Source of the DNA: an uncultured Blautia sp.
GTDB taxonomy: Bacteria > Bacillota > Clostridia > Lachnospirales > Lachnospiraceae
Direction of reading: 5' to 3'
NCBI GenBank assembly: GCA_946557785.1
Contig: CAMNTH010000018.1
Location: forward strand, 1 to 64,000
Length of the DNA stretch: 64,000 nucleotides
Shown: one piece after another, positions 34,732 to 44,648 of the stretch
Layout: the number at the start of each line of letters is the position of its first letter
Position numbering within the stretch: the first letter of the stretch is position 1
The notes under the pieces: generated by a model
Seen by the model: the letters and a program-made list of their open reading frames with translations, nothing else
The model's database searches: none
Told to the model about the DNA's origin: nothing
Position numbers and translations under genes: made by a program

Positions 34732-36543
34732 CTATTTAGGCAGACTCTCCTTCAAACACAATGTCCCATACCCAATCTCCTCATTGGGGTACCTTCCAAA
34801 CGCAGGCAGGGGCTTCGCCCCTCTCCTTAAATAAGCTTTTACCTTTTCGCCGTACAAAAATCTGTCATTTTCATTTATAATACCCCACTCCATCAAAAGC
34901 GCAGCAGCTCCGCTGACAAAAGGCGAAGCAAAGGAAGTTCCGGTAACGGATGCATAGCCGCCTCCCGGGACAGGGGCAGTAATATCTACTCCCGGGGCTG
35001 CAAGATCCGGTTTCCGGTAAACCAGATCCACACTTCCCCTTCCGGAAAAGTCTGCATAAGTATTTAGTCTGGAATCATAAGCTCCCACTGTAATAACCCT
35101 GGAGGCAGTAGAGGGAATCGTCAGGGTACCCTGGGCCTGAGGCAAAAAGAATCCTGTATTGGGATTCAGTACAGCACCTCCCGGAAGCCAGAGGTAGTAT
35201 TCTCCCTCACGGATATCTCTTCCCCGAAGAATAAATTTCCAGACACCGCTGTCCACATAATTTCCCTGGGGAATAAAATCAAAATAAATCTCCTGTGTAA
35301 TTTGAAATGGTCCTGGTTTCCCATAGTAGATCAGGATTTCCGTATTTCCAAGGGTATATCTTTGAGATCCAATTTCTTCATATAATGGACCGATCCGTGT
35401 TCCTGATGGATGCTCCAAAAAAATCTCAATCTCATCTGCGTAAGCTTTCCATAGCTGTACATTCAGCACTGATTCATAAGGGCTTACTCCCAATTCAATT
35501 GCTTTTGTTTCCGCCCCCATGACCTGGCCTGCCGTGTGCAGATTATCACTTCCATTATTCCCTGTCCCTGCACAGATAGCAAGCCTCCCCATATTAGATA
35601 CTGTATCTATATATGTTTCCAAAAGAGAATCTCCCCTGTGTGAACCATAATTATTTCCAAAACTTAAATTGATCACCATCGGTCTTCCAAGTGTCAATGC
35701 CTGCCGAACCAGATAGTCGATTCCCTGCATCAGTTCTGTAGTCCTGGGAAAGGAATTTTCCCTTGGAAGTCCTAACTTTACAGCAATGATATCGCTTTCA
35801 TATGCAACGCCCCTGTTCACGCCCTCAGAAGCCCTTCCATTCCCTGCGGCGATTCCAAGAACCGAAGTTCCATGACCGCTGAGATCCCTCTCCTCTACAA
35901 TCTGATAACCTTGTGCTGCAGGCAATGCAAGAGCGGCATTGATCATCTCCTGCGTATATTCTACTCCCAATGCATAGCCTTTGGGCGGTCTTGGGATCCC
36001 CGTTTCTTCTTCTTCTCCCGCTTCTGCCCTTTCACCCGTACTATTTTCCACATTCGCCGCACCACTCTGATCCCACAGTTTTAAAATCCTGGTGGTTCCA
36101 TTTTTATTGCAAAAATCCGGATGCCTGTAATCCACCCCTGAATCCACAATTCCCATCAAAATCCCCCGTCCGGATAGTCCGCCTGCCCCAATTCCCGGAA
36201 GGGTACCTCCATTCTGCACAGATGTGATGCAGCTTGCGAAATTTGCCTGGTAGTCACTAAAATACAACCTTTTAGGCTTCTCAATAAATTCAATCTGTGT
36301 CCTTTCAGAATATTCCTCCAATGCACTTTCCGGCAGTGTCACCACAGCATATCCCCCAAGCAGAGGCACTACTGTAATCCCCTCACCGGTGAGTCCCTCC
36401 TCACTTCCGCTGTATTTCACTACCACATCCCACAATCGCAGCTCTTCGTCATATCCTACATTTAAATTCCAGGATTTCTCTCTTTCCTGTGGTGTAGAAT
36501 CCATTGCAAGATTTAAAAGATTGTCTATTTTCTGATCAGCCAT
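34732..36543 (-). CDS. Subtilisin-like serine protease, CspA-like S8 family
   Basis: 603 residues, no signal peptide. An N-terminal pro-like region precedes the catalytic domain: Asp134 (GIVDSGVDYRHPDF), His224 (DLSGHGTSVLGIAAG), oxyanion Asn329/330 (CAGTGNNG) and Ser537 (VTGTSFASPFVSGAAALL). All triad residues are present. A ~130-residue beta insertion lies between Asn and Ser, as in the Csp germination proteases of Clostridia. In spore formers these activate cortex hydrolysis, but many gut Firmicutes carry stand-alone copies of unknown role. Monocistronic. Confidence 0.87.
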   Translation of the reverse strand: MADQKIDNLLNLAMDSTPQEREKSWNLNVGYDEELRLWDVVVKYSGSEEGLTGEGITVVPLLGGYAVVTLPESALEEYSERTQIEFIEKPKRLYFSDYQANFASCITSVQNGGTLPGIGAGGLSGRGILMGIVDSGVDYRHPDFCNKNGTTRILKLWDQSGAANVENSTGERAEAGEEEETGIPRPPKGYALGVEYTQEMINAALALPAAQGYQIVEERDLSGHGTSVLGIAAGNGRASEGVNRGVAYESDIIAVKLGLPRENSFPRTTELMQGIDYLVRQALTLGRPMVINLSFGNNYGSHRGDSLLETYIDTVSNMGRLAICAGTGNNGSDNLHTAGQVMGAETKAIELGVSPYESVLNVQLWKAYADEIEIFLEHPSGTRIGPLYEEIGSQRYTLGNTEILIYYGKPGPFQITQEIYFDFIPQGNYVDSGVWKFILRGRDIREGEYYLWLPGGAVLNPNTGFFLPQAQGTLTIPSTASRVITVGAYDSRLNTYADFSGRGSVDLVYRKPDLAAPGVDITAPVPGGGYASVTGTSFASPFVSGAAALLMEWGIINENDRFLYGEKVKAYLRRGAKPLPAFGRYPNEEIGYGTLCLKESLPK

Positions 36544-36613
36544 GGGCGCCTCACTTTATATTACTCATTTCATCTTATGAGGATAAACTCCTTAGGGTGC
36601 TTTTTATCATGCA

Positions 36614-36648
36614 GAAAAACAGCCCTCCGTCCATATAGGACGGAAGGC
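36614..36648 (-). terminator. Terminator of the second sugar ABC operon
   Basis: Minus strand GCCTTCCGTCC-TATAT-GGACGGAGGGC followed by TGTTTTTC, 62 bases past the permease stop. Confidence 0.82.
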
Positions 36649-36710
36649 CGGGAATTGGATTTCTTATGTAATTTAATTCTATTTCTTATCCTCTCTTTAC
36701 CCTTCAGGCT

Positions 36711-37583
36711 TTATCCTTTCACACCGCCGGAGGTCAAGCCTCCTACCAGGTGCTTTTCAATACAGATAAAGAGTGCCACAACCGGTATGGTTGCAAACAG
36801 CGAGGAGGCAAACAGGTATTGCCACTCAATCATATTGTAGCCATTAAAGACGGTAATACCTACAGTCAGCGGCTTCAAAATATCACTGGAGATCAATGTC
36901 AATGCCACCGTATATTCATTCCATGCATTAATAAACACAAAAATCAGAGCCGTTACGATACCAGGTGCCGCTACAGGAAGGAGAACCTTAATCATGGCCT
37001 GCAGCTGGTTACAGCCGTCAATAGTTGCTGCCTGCTCCATTTCCGGAGAAATAGACATAAATGTACCTCTTAAAAGCCAGATTGCAAATGCCTGATTAAA
37101 TGCCGCATTAATAAATACCAGTGCTAAAAGAGTATCTGTCAGGTGCAGCATGCTCATAATCTTATAAATTCCAACCAGCAATACGACAGGTGCAAACATC
37201 TGAGAGACGATCACCAGACCCAGGAAAAACTTTTTTCCTTTGAATTTCATACGGGACAGTGCATACGCAGCCGGGATTCCGCAAATAATGGCAATGGCTG
37301 TCGCTCCGCCGGAAACCACAATGGAGTTTATAAAATAACGCCCCAAAGGTGCCAGCTTCCAAATATCTGCAAAGTTCTCCCATTCCCAATCAATAGGGAG
37401 CAGGGTTCCTTTCATGGAATATATCTCCGCACGGGATTTCAGTGCAGTGGTAAACATCACAAAATACGGGTACAAAGTTACAAGAACCAACAGGATTACT
37501 GTGGCATACAACAGAACCCGAAAAATTTTCTCTTTCGGTGTGCGGGCGCTTTTTATGTACATCTTTTCTTTTGATTTACGCAT
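36711..37583 (-). CDS. Carbohydrate ABC transporter permease (MalG type)
   Basis: 290 residues, six membrane segments, EAA loop PEMEQAATIDGCNQLQAMIK, WNEYT near the end. Overlaps the previous permease by 8 bases. Last gene of binding protein-permease-permease; the substrate is not shown by any enzyme in the operon. Confidence 0.92.
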   Translation of the reverse strand: MRKSKEKMYIKSARTPKEKIFRVLLYATVILLVLVTLYPYFVMFTTALKSRAEIYSMKGTLLPIDWEWENFADIWKLAPLGRYFINSIVVSGGATAIAIICGIPAAYALSRMKFKGKKFFLGLVIVSQMFAPVVLLVGIYKIMSMLHLTDTLLALVFINAAFNQAFAIWLLRGTFMSISPEMEQAATIDGCNQLQAMIKVLLPVAAPGIVTALIFVFINAWNEYTVALTLISSDILKPLTVGITVFNGYNMIEWQYLFASSLFATIPVVALFICIEKHLVGGLTSGGVKG

Positions 37584-38466
37584 CCTGCTCCTCCTTTCTC
37601 AAGGACAAAACCATGTAAACTGAGGCGCAGATACAAAGGATCAAAAATCCGATCACAGAAATTGCTGCAGCCTCTCCGGTTCTCCCTTTATAAAAGGCCT
37701 GTTTATACAGATAGGTAACCAGCGTATCTGTCCTGTTGGCAGGATCTCCTTTTGTAATTGTCCAGATAATAGGGAAGGAATTGAATACATAAATAATATT
37801 CAAAACAGTACTTACAGTCAGGGAAGACCTTACCAGCGGCAGGGTAATATGCAAAAGCTTATCCCAGAAACCGGCGCCGTCTACAGTTGCAGATTCATAG
37901 TATGCCGCGTCAATGCTCTGCAGACCGGAAAGGACACAAAAAGTTACAAAAGGTATGGTTACAAAAATACCTACCCAGCATTCCCATGCAAAATAAGCAC
38001 CGGGAGTAGGGGTCCAGTTCATAGGCTTACTAATCAGCCCTAGTTTCATAAATAGGGTATTTAAAGTACCGTAATCTGAATCAATGATAAACTTCCATAC
38101 ACCTGCCTGAATAATCAGAGATGTTGCCCAGGGAAATACCACAATGGCCCGGGCGATTTTTCTTCCCCGGAATTCATTATTGAGCACCATAGCCAAGGCA
38201 AACCCAATAAGCGTGGACAGACCTACTACAACGATCGTCCAGACAACCGTATTTTTTAATACCAGTCCAAAAGTCGGCCCTTTAATTACTTTCGCAAAAT
38301 TATCCAATCCTGTAAATCCCTTGATAATTCCAGCCCTGCTCACTTCACTTAAAGATGTACGGAATACCTCAAAAATCGGGAAAAGGATAAAGATCAGCAT
38401 TAATAATATACTGGGAAGCAGCCAAAGATATGGTGTAACTGTCTTCATTATTTTCTTTTTTTTCAT
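37576..38466 (-). CDS. Carbohydrate ABC transporter permease (MalF type)
   Basis: 296 residues with six membrane segments; EAA loop YYESATVDGAGFWDKLLHIT. Membrane partner of the following MalG-type protein. An ATPase is absent from the operon. Confidence 0.92.
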   Translation of the reverse strand: MKKKKIMKTVTPYLWLLPSILLMLIFILFPIFEVFRTSLSEVSRAGIIKGFTGLDNFAKVIKGPTFGLVLKNTVVWTIVVVGLSTLIGFALAMVLNNEFRGRKIARAIVVFPWATSLIIQAGVWKFIIDSDYGTLNTLFMKLGLISKPMNWTPTPGAYFAWECWVGIFVTIPFVTFCVLSGLQSIDAAYYESATVDGAGFWDKLLHITLPLVRSSLTVSTVLNIIYVFNSFPIIWTITKGDPANRTDTLVTYLYKQAFYKGRTGEAAAISVIGFLILCICASVYMVLSLRKEEQDA

Positions 38467-38524
38467 ATTTCACCGCCAATTCAGAGTCACATTTACAAAC
38501 ATTGTATTCAATAAGCTTAGCACC

Positions 38525-38553
38525 AAAAAGCCGGACCGTTTTACAGCCCGGCT
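38525..38553 (-). terminator. Intercistronic hairpin after the binding protein
   Basis: Minus strand AGCCGG pairs with CCGGCT and is followed by TTTTTGG, between the binding protein and permease genes. Likely partial terminator that keeps permease levels low. Confidence 0.6.
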
Positions 38554-38590
38554 CTCTGTTTTCATTTTGTGAAATCAATTCTGATCATTA

Positions 38591-39811
38591 TCAGCCTGCA
38601 ATATCTGCCTGCAGTTCATCTAACAGGGTCTTCACATCTTCTCCAAGAAGAGCTCTCTGCTCTGCATCAATAACACCCTGCTTTACATCTGCCCATTCAG
38701 CCTTTGCTGTTGGATAGAATTTGCTGGATCCTACGATATCCACCCATGCAGCCATGCTTTCGTCAGCAGCGGCTACAGCCTCTCCGCCTGCCATTGTTGC
38801 AGGAAGGAAGCCTTCCATAAGCACCCATTCAGAATAGCGTGCGTCTTCATAGAAGTAATCAAAGAATGTCGTGATCGCTGCCAGTTCTTCATCAGAATAG
38901 CCATTATCGAAGCACATAAAACGATCCATAACACCTGCGGAAACAGATTCGCCTTTATTGCAAGGAATGGAAGCTACAGCATAATTTACTTCATGTCCGC
39001 CCTCTGCAATATAAGTAGGAAGGCTATTAGGCGCAATTACCATTGCCACCTGGCCTGCGCCGAACATATCCTGCAGATCATAACGTGTATCATTTGCCGG
39101 ATCACTATTAGTATAGCCAGAATTTACAAGATTGACAGCATACTCAATGGCTTCTACGTTTTCTGCACTGTTCAGCGCCCACTCACCATTTTCGTCCACG
39201 AATCCGCCGCCATTATTCCAGGTATAATAGGCAAATGCCGCCTGGCCTTCATCCGTTGTCATATCAATGCCCCATGGATAAATGCTGTCATCATATGCCT
39301 TAATTGCTTCACAGGCAGCTGTCAGCTCTTCCCATGTAGTAGGAGGCTTCACTCCTGCCGCTTCAAGAATATCTACATTGTAATAAAGTGCCCGTGCGGA
39401 AGCAAGATCCGGAACTGCCCATACAACATCATCAACTATGGACTGTTCCAGGAAGGAAGGATACATCTTTGCATAGGTTTCTTCTGAAACATAATCCTGT
39501 GCGGGTAGAAGAAGTCCGTCAGCCTGATAATCTGCAAAAACGTCAATATTCAGAATATCCGGTGCATTATTTCCCTGAATACGGGTATTTACCACTGTGT
39601 AAATGTCATTCCATGAAACGACTTCTACATTCAGTTTAATTCCAGGGTTGTCTTTGTTGAAATCTTCTACAAAGTTTGACCACCACTCTGCAGTGTTCTG
39701 ACCATACTCTGCAGCGATTACATTCACTTCAGTATCCTCTGCATAACAAACGGTAGGAACGGCTGCCACCATTGCGGCAATTGTTGCAGCTGCTAAACAT
39801 TTCTTGTTCAT
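38591..39811 (-). CDS. Extracellular solute-binding protein, family 1
   Basis: 406 residues with signal peptide (LAAATIAAMVAAVPTVCYAE). The only Cys, in VCYAED, is not in a good lipobox. Features: DVFADYQADGLLLPAQDYVS, YYNVDILEAAGVKPPTTWEE, WGIDMTTDEGQAAFAYYTWN. First gene of the operon. CUT1 sugar uptake. Confidence 0.9.
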   Translation of the reverse strand: MNKKCLAAATIAAMVAAVPTVCYAEDTEVNVIAAEYGQNTAEWWSNFVEDFNKDNPGIKLNVEVVSWNDIYTVVNTRIQGNNAPDILNIDVFADYQADGLLLPAQDYVSEETYAKMYPSFLEQSIVDDVVWAVPDLASARALYYNVDILEAAGVKPPTTWEELTAACEAIKAYDDSIYPWGIDMTTDEGQAAFAYYTWNNGGGFVDENGEWALNSAENVEAIEYAVNLVNSGYTNSDPANDTRYDLQDMFGAGQVAMVIAPNSLPTYIAEGGHEVNYAVASIPCNKGESVSAGVMDRFMCFDNGYSDEELAAITTFFDYFYEDARYSEWVLMEGFLPATMAGGEAVAAADESMAAWVDIVGSSKFYPTAKAEWADVKQGVIDAEQRALLGEDVKTLLDELQADIAG

Positions 39812-40015
39812 AGTTAAAATCCTCCTTTTAGTTATATCAGGCTACTGCCAAACGCACGCAGCTCCTTTGTTATGAACAGATTGTATAATATAGAAACTGA
39901 AAAGTCAATCTTTTTTCGTTATAACGACGAACATTTTCTGTCTTTTCTCATATTGATTCGTCATTTTTACAGTTGTATCATAGTAACTCACTAAACAGGC
40001 AGCATTATCTTCCTC

Positions 40016-40630
40016 TTATTTCATAGTCTTTAAAAAATCAAAGGGTTCCTCATCCTCCAGAAAATGCATCAGCATATAGGCACACATGATTGCAACATTT
40101 TCCTCCCGGAGTATCCGCTTCACCTCTTCTCTATCCGCAATCACTACCTCGATTTCCTCACTGTCTTCCTGTGCTGCTGCGCTGATTTCTCCGCTGGCAT
40201 ATCCATAAACCGTTGCGCAGGATTCGTCCGTCATACCGATAGTGGTAAAATAAGGTTTTTCATAAACAGCATCCACCTTAAGAGGGGACAAGGTAAGACC
40301 CGTCTCCTCGTATAATTCGCGTACTGCACCCTCATGGAAATCCTCCCCAGTCTCCACCAGGCCTGCTGGAAACTCGTAAATATAGTCATCCAATGTATAA
40401 CGGTACTGTCTCACCAGAACCACCTTGTCCCTATTCTCACCATATATGCTGTAAATAATCACGCCATCCGGTTTATTTTTCTTTGTTTTTAATTTCATTT
40501 CACTGATGCTTTTGGCTCTTGATGCCACAAAATAAGCTACTGGCGTATTATGCACGCTTGTCGCCTGTACGCTGTACAGATTTACATAAGGATTATCTGT
40601 CAATTTTTCCACATGATTAATCTGACCCAT
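40016..40630 (-). CDS. NUDIX hydrolase, ADP-ribose pyrophosphatase type
   Basis: About 204 residues. The Nudix box GLVETGEDFHEGAVRELYEE-TG matches GX5EX7REUXEEXG. The start at 40630 (MGQINHVEK) follows AAAGGGAGGATATTC; eight codons upstream of it are not needed. It cleaves a nucleoside diphosphate linked to a moiety X, most likely ADP-ribose. Stand-alone. Confidence 0.86.
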   Translation of the reverse strand: MGQINHVEKLTDNPYVNLYSVQATSVHNTPVAYFVASRAKSISEMKLKTKKNKPDGVIIYSIYGENRDKVVLVRQYRYTLDDYIYEFPAGLVETGEDFHEGAVRELYEETGLTLSPLKVDAVYEKPYFTTIGMTDESCATVYGYASGEISAAAQEDSEEIEVVIADREEVKRILREENVAIMCAYMLMHFLEDEEPFDFLKTMK

Positions 40631-40704
40631 GAATATCCTCCCTTTATTCTCCAATCAACACTTTTTCCTGAAATACAAATTCAAATCAAATATTTCATTA
40701 TTTA

Positions 40705-43700
40705 CTAAACCTCTAAAAGTTCCAGAATCTCTTCTTTGCTCATACCGCCAAGGCCGCCTGTCTCCCCCCCAATTACCTGGTCCGCAAGATTTTTCTTGGT
40801 TTCCTGAAGCTTTTGTATCTTCTCTTCAATAGTCTGTCTGGCAATCAGCTTATAAACTGCAACCTTTTTGGTCTGTCCGATTCTGTGAGCCCGGTCTGTT
40901 GCCTGATTCTGGGCAGCCAGGTTCCACCATGGATCATAATGAATTACAACATCTGCACCTGTAAGGTTTAGGCCCACTCCTCCGGCTTTGAGGGAAATCA
41001 GAAAAACAGGAACGGAGCCTTCATTAAATTCCTTTACCAACTGAATTCTCTTTTCCTTGGAGGTATTTCCTGTAATCGTATAATAAGTAATCCCCTGGCG
41101 TTCCAGCTCTCCCTGGATAATCTCCAGCATAGAGGTAAACTGGGAAAATACCAGCATCCTATGGCCGCCGTCCATTGCACTTTGGATCAGTTCCAAACAG
41201 GCAGTCAGCTTTGCAGTTTCACCTTTATAATTTTCAAAACAAAGGGAAGGATCGCAGCATATCTGGCGCAGCCTGGTCAGTTCTGCCAGAATCTGCAGTT
41301 TATTTCTGTTAAACTCTTCTCCGTCCTGACGGGCAAGCTGCTCCTTCATATGAATTACTTGTCCGTCATATACCTTTTGCTGTGTGCTTCCAAGGCGTAC
41401 ATAACGGAATTCCTCCAGCTTCTCCGGAAGATCTTTTTGCACATCCTCTTTCAGTCTCCGCAGGATAAATGGGCCCACCAACTTCTGCAGGCGTTCCATC
41501 GCCTTTTCATCCTGATTTTTTACAATGGGAGTTTCAACTTCCTTTTTAAATACATCATAGCTGTACAAAAATCCAGGCATAAGATAATCAAAAATACTCC
41601 AAAGCTCGCTTAAACGGTTTTCAATAGGAGTACCTGTCAGGGCGAAGCGCATTTTGCTTTTGATCACTTTTACTGCCTTGGCAGCTGCTGTAGTATGGTT
41701 CTTAATATACTGAGCCTCATCAATGATCTCGTAAGAAAATTCCTTATCCTCGTAAAAGACAATATCACGTTTCAAAAGATCGTAGGAAGTAATCAGCACA
41801 TCTGCCTGGCCATAATCCTCAATCTTCTTCTGACGTTCCTCCTGGGTTCCTATGATCAGGGACACCTTCAGATCCGGAGCAAATTTCTCAAACTCTTCTT
41901 CCCAGTTAAATACCAGGGAGGCAGGCGTTACCACAAGGGCGGTTCCCGTCTGTCCTTCTTCCTTTGCAGAAAGAAACAATGCAATCATCTGAAGTGTTTT
42001 TCCAAGACCCATGTCATCTGCCAGGATACCGCCAAACTGCCACGCCACCAAAGTACGAAGCCATTTATATCCATCCTTCTGGTATTTGCGCATCACGCCC
42101 GAAAGGCTTGCCGGCTCCTCAAAATCAGCATCCTTCACTGTCTTAAAGCCCTTTACCACCTTTCTGAAATGGCTGTCCCTGCTGCTGTACACACTGTCAT
42201 TTTCCTCAAGAAGCTTATCCAGATAAAGGGTTCTGTACATAGGAAGTTTCATTTTTCCCTTTAATAGGTCGCTCTTCTTCAGATGCATAGCCTCCACAAG
42301 TTCTGAGAGCATTCCAAGGTTAGGCTCCTCCAGATCCAAAAATGATCCATCCTTCAGCCTGTAATATTTTTGTTTTGTACGGTAGCTTTTCAAAATATCC
42401 AAAAGCTCCGCCGCAGGAACATCCTCTGTGGAAATATTCAGATCCAGAAGCCCTGAGGAAACAGATACTCCTACAGATACCTTTACACGATTAATTACCC
42501 GCTGTCCCAAAAAACGCTTTGTACACCTGACTTCTCCTATTTCCATCAGCTTGTCTGTTCCGTTTTTCATAACCTGATAGATCAGGTCTTCGTCCCCATT
42601 ACAATGTAATTCCATTTCCTCCGAATCAAACTCCGGAAGCCAGTAATTTGCCTGATATAAAACCTCTTCTTCCCTTTGGGTATCTCTGAATGGTTCTAAA
42701 ATTCCTTTGCTTTCCTTATAAGGAAAATCCAAAACAGACACTTCCTTATCCCCATACCAGGCAAATATCCTGCAGAAAACATTATCATCCCTTGCGTCCA
42801 GATAGAAAATGAAATGTGGTTCAGGCAAAAGGTATCGTCGGAATTTCTCCGGCTGCGTTTCTGTGATCTCTCCGATTTCCTGAAGCTGGGGCAAAACCCG
42901 GCTGTAGAATTCTGTCATATGGTTTCTTCCTACGCTAAAGGAATAGGAATCATTCACTGACAGCCCAGCCAATGGCTCCACCTTTTCTAGAAAGTCTTTC
43001 TCAACTTTATTCAAATGCTCATCACTGATATAATAGGCTGTATCCGTTCCGTAGTATAATTCCGGCAGGCTTCCCTCCACTTTTATTCCATGAAATTCTT
43101 TATCCCCGGAAATCTGATTCTCTGAAATACGGATGGACACCCTGGGGTTACTCACTTTGCAGGACAGCCGTCCTTTCTTCTTATCAGAGCCGTCCTTATC
43201 TTCAAACTCAATGCTTTCTCCCTTCAGTTCTTCATAAAACTCATCCAGTCTCCATCCAAAAACATTCAGGGAACTGCCCACGCTTTCCTTATCCCTGCCA
43301 TAGTAGAATCTGGAATCCCGAAGCCTTTGCTGGAACTCTGCTTCTTCTCTGACGAGCCGATTGATAAAACGGATCCAACCCTTACCCTGATCTGTAAAAT
43401 TACTGAGTTTATGGCTGATTTCCGTGCTGCTTCCATAAGTATCCACTGCAGAAGTTCTCACATTCTCACAAAAAACATCCAGTTTTTTCACTACAAACAG
43501 CTTCTGATAGCCAATCTTAAAGGATACGGACAGCTTTCCCTCTTTCTTTGTAAGACGGGGAACCAGATTCAGGCTCTCTGTTTTTTTTACTGCATCTGAC
43601 AAAATCAGATTGGCTCTCTTTTCATTAATCGTTTGGAACAGATGCAGTCCTCCAATATCTGTTGAATCTCCAATATTATGACTCTTCAGATATTCTTCTA

Positions 43701-44520
43701 AAAGCATTAACGCACCAGCTTTATAAGCACAGTCTGTTTTCTCCACATGATATTGTGAAAAATAATCTGTTCTGCACTTCGGGCATCCGCATTCGAAAAA
43801 ATCCACCTCTTTTCTGGTAAAGAGGATCCTTATGGGAAATTCCTTTCCCTTAAGCTTTCCCACTGCATCCATCTGTCCCCGTCTTTCCCTGTTTCTCCCA
43901 TTAAAACCGGATACTACTTTTTGTATTTGAATATCGCCTTGTTTACATAAGGTTTCCCCTTCCAGGCTGATCTTTTTGGATGCTTTCACGGAATTGCGGA
44001 TATCTGTTCCATTAAAAAAGCGGTAATTCTCCAGCAGCTCAATATCTGCTCCCTGGATTTGAGCTGCCTGCGTCTCCTGTTCTTCCTGCCATGCATCTCC
44101 AAGAATCACATAATCCTTTTTTCGATTCTCCTCTGCTTTCTGCTTCCTGGTTTTTTCTCTGCGGGCATCTTCTGCCTGCCGTCTTTCATATTCTCGCTGC
44201 TCATCCAGAAGCCTCACCGCCTCAGCAGTCCACTTTTCCTCACAGGGGGGCTCTTCTTCCTCTTTTCCGCCATTTATGGCAAAACACATGGCAGCCATAT
44301 GCTCACAATTTCTCCCCCCTCTTGCTGCAGGACAGTGGCAGCTCATTCTCCAGGCACCGGAGGGCAATATCCTTATCGCTACCTCATTTCGTATTCTGTC
44401 AAGCACCGCTCCTGTGTATCCCTTCTCATCCTCCTGCAGGTCAACTACCTTTCTATTTAAATAGGAGTTTCTGCCTCGCTCCAATGTATTGCTATCGAAT
44501 TTTTCCTTCCAGTTATCCAT
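40705..44520 (-). CDS. SNF2-family helicase with SWIM zinc finger
   Basis: 1271 residues. SWIM finger at ~55-75 (CHCPAARGGRNCEHM, CxCxnCxH). A long middle region is followed by the C-terminal Swi2/Snf2 ATPase: GGILADDMGLGKTLQMIALF (Walker A), TSYDLL, DEAQYIKN (DEAQ box), FALTGTPIENRLSELWS, then the helicase C domain with VFLISLKAGGVGLNLT and ATDRAHRIGQ. Bacterial HepA/RapA-like remodeler; it may act on RNA polymerase or DNA-bound proteins. The start at 44520 (MDNWKEKF) follows AAAGGGA. Confidence 0.9.
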   Translation of the reverse strand: MDNWKEKFDSNTLERGRNSYLNRKVVDLQEDEKGYTGAVLDRIRNEVAIRILPSGAWRMSCHCPAARGGRNCEHMAAMCFAINGGKEEEEPPCEEKWTAEAVRLLDEQREYERRQAEDARREKTRKQKAEENRKKDYVILGDAWQEEQETQAAQIQGADIELLENYRFFNGTDIRNSVKASKKISLEGETLCKQGDIQIQKVVSGFNGRNRERRGQMDAVGKLKGKEFPIRILFTRKEVDFFECGCPKCRTDYFSQYHVEKTDCAYKAGALMLLEEYLKSHNIGDSTDIGGLHLFQTINEKRANLILSDAVKKTESLNLVPRLTKKEGKLSVSFKIGYQKLFVVKKLDVFCENVRTSAVDTYGSSTEISHKLSNFTDQGKGWIRFINRLVREEAEFQQRLRDSRFYYGRDKESVGSSLNVFGWRLDEFYEELKGESIEFEDKDGSDKKKGRLSCKVSNPRVSIRISENQISGDKEFHGIKVEGSLPELYYGTDTAYYISDEHLNKVEKDFLEKVEPLAGLSVNDSYSFSVGRNHMTEFYSRVLPQLQEIGEITETQPEKFRRYLLPEPHFIFYLDARDDNVFCRIFAWYGDKEVSVLDFPYKESKGILEPFRDTQREEEVLYQANYWLPEFDSEEMELHCNGDEDLIYQVMKNGTDKLMEIGEVRCTKRFLGQRVINRVKVSVGVSVSSGLLDLNISTEDVPAAELLDILKSYRTKQKYYRLKDGSFLDLEEPNLGMLSELVEAMHLKKSDLLKGKMKLPMYRTLYLDKLLEENDSVYSSRDSHFRKVVKGFKTVKDADFEEPASLSGVMRKYQKDGYKWLRTLVAWQFGGILADDMGLGKTLQMIALFLSAKEEGQTGTALVVTPASLVFNWEEEFEKFAPDLKVSLIIGTQEERQKKIEDYGQADVLITSYDLLKRDIVFYEDKEFSYEIIDEAQYIKNHTTAAAKAVKVIKSKMRFALTGTPIENRLSELWSIFDYLMPGFLYSYDVFKKEVETPIVKNQDEKAMERLQKLVGPFILRRLKEDVQKDLPEKLEEFRYVRLGSTQQKVYDGQVIHMKEQLARQDGEEFNRNKLQILAELTRLRQICCDPSLCFENYKGETAKLTACLELIQSAMDGGHRMLVFSQFTSMLEIIQGELERQGITYYTITGNTSKEKRIQLVKEFNEGSVPVFLISLKAGGVGLNLTGADVVIHYDPWWNLAAQNQATDRAHRIGQTKKVAVYKLIARQTIEEKIQKLQETKKNLADQVIGGETGGLGGMSKEEILELLEV

Positions 44521-44601
44521 GAGCCATTCCCTTTTCCTGTTATTGGTTTTCTTTATTCTACAATATAACAAAAACTTTGTCCATGGGCTCCCCAATATAA
44601 C

Positions 44602-44632
44602 AAAAAGAACCCTGCATGCAGAACATGCAGGG
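44602..44632 (-). terminator. Terminator of deoB
   Basis: Minus strand CCCTGCATG-TTCTG-CATGCAGGG followed by TTCTTTTTG. Confidence 0.85.
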
Positions 44633-44648
44633 CAGCGTTTAAATCAAA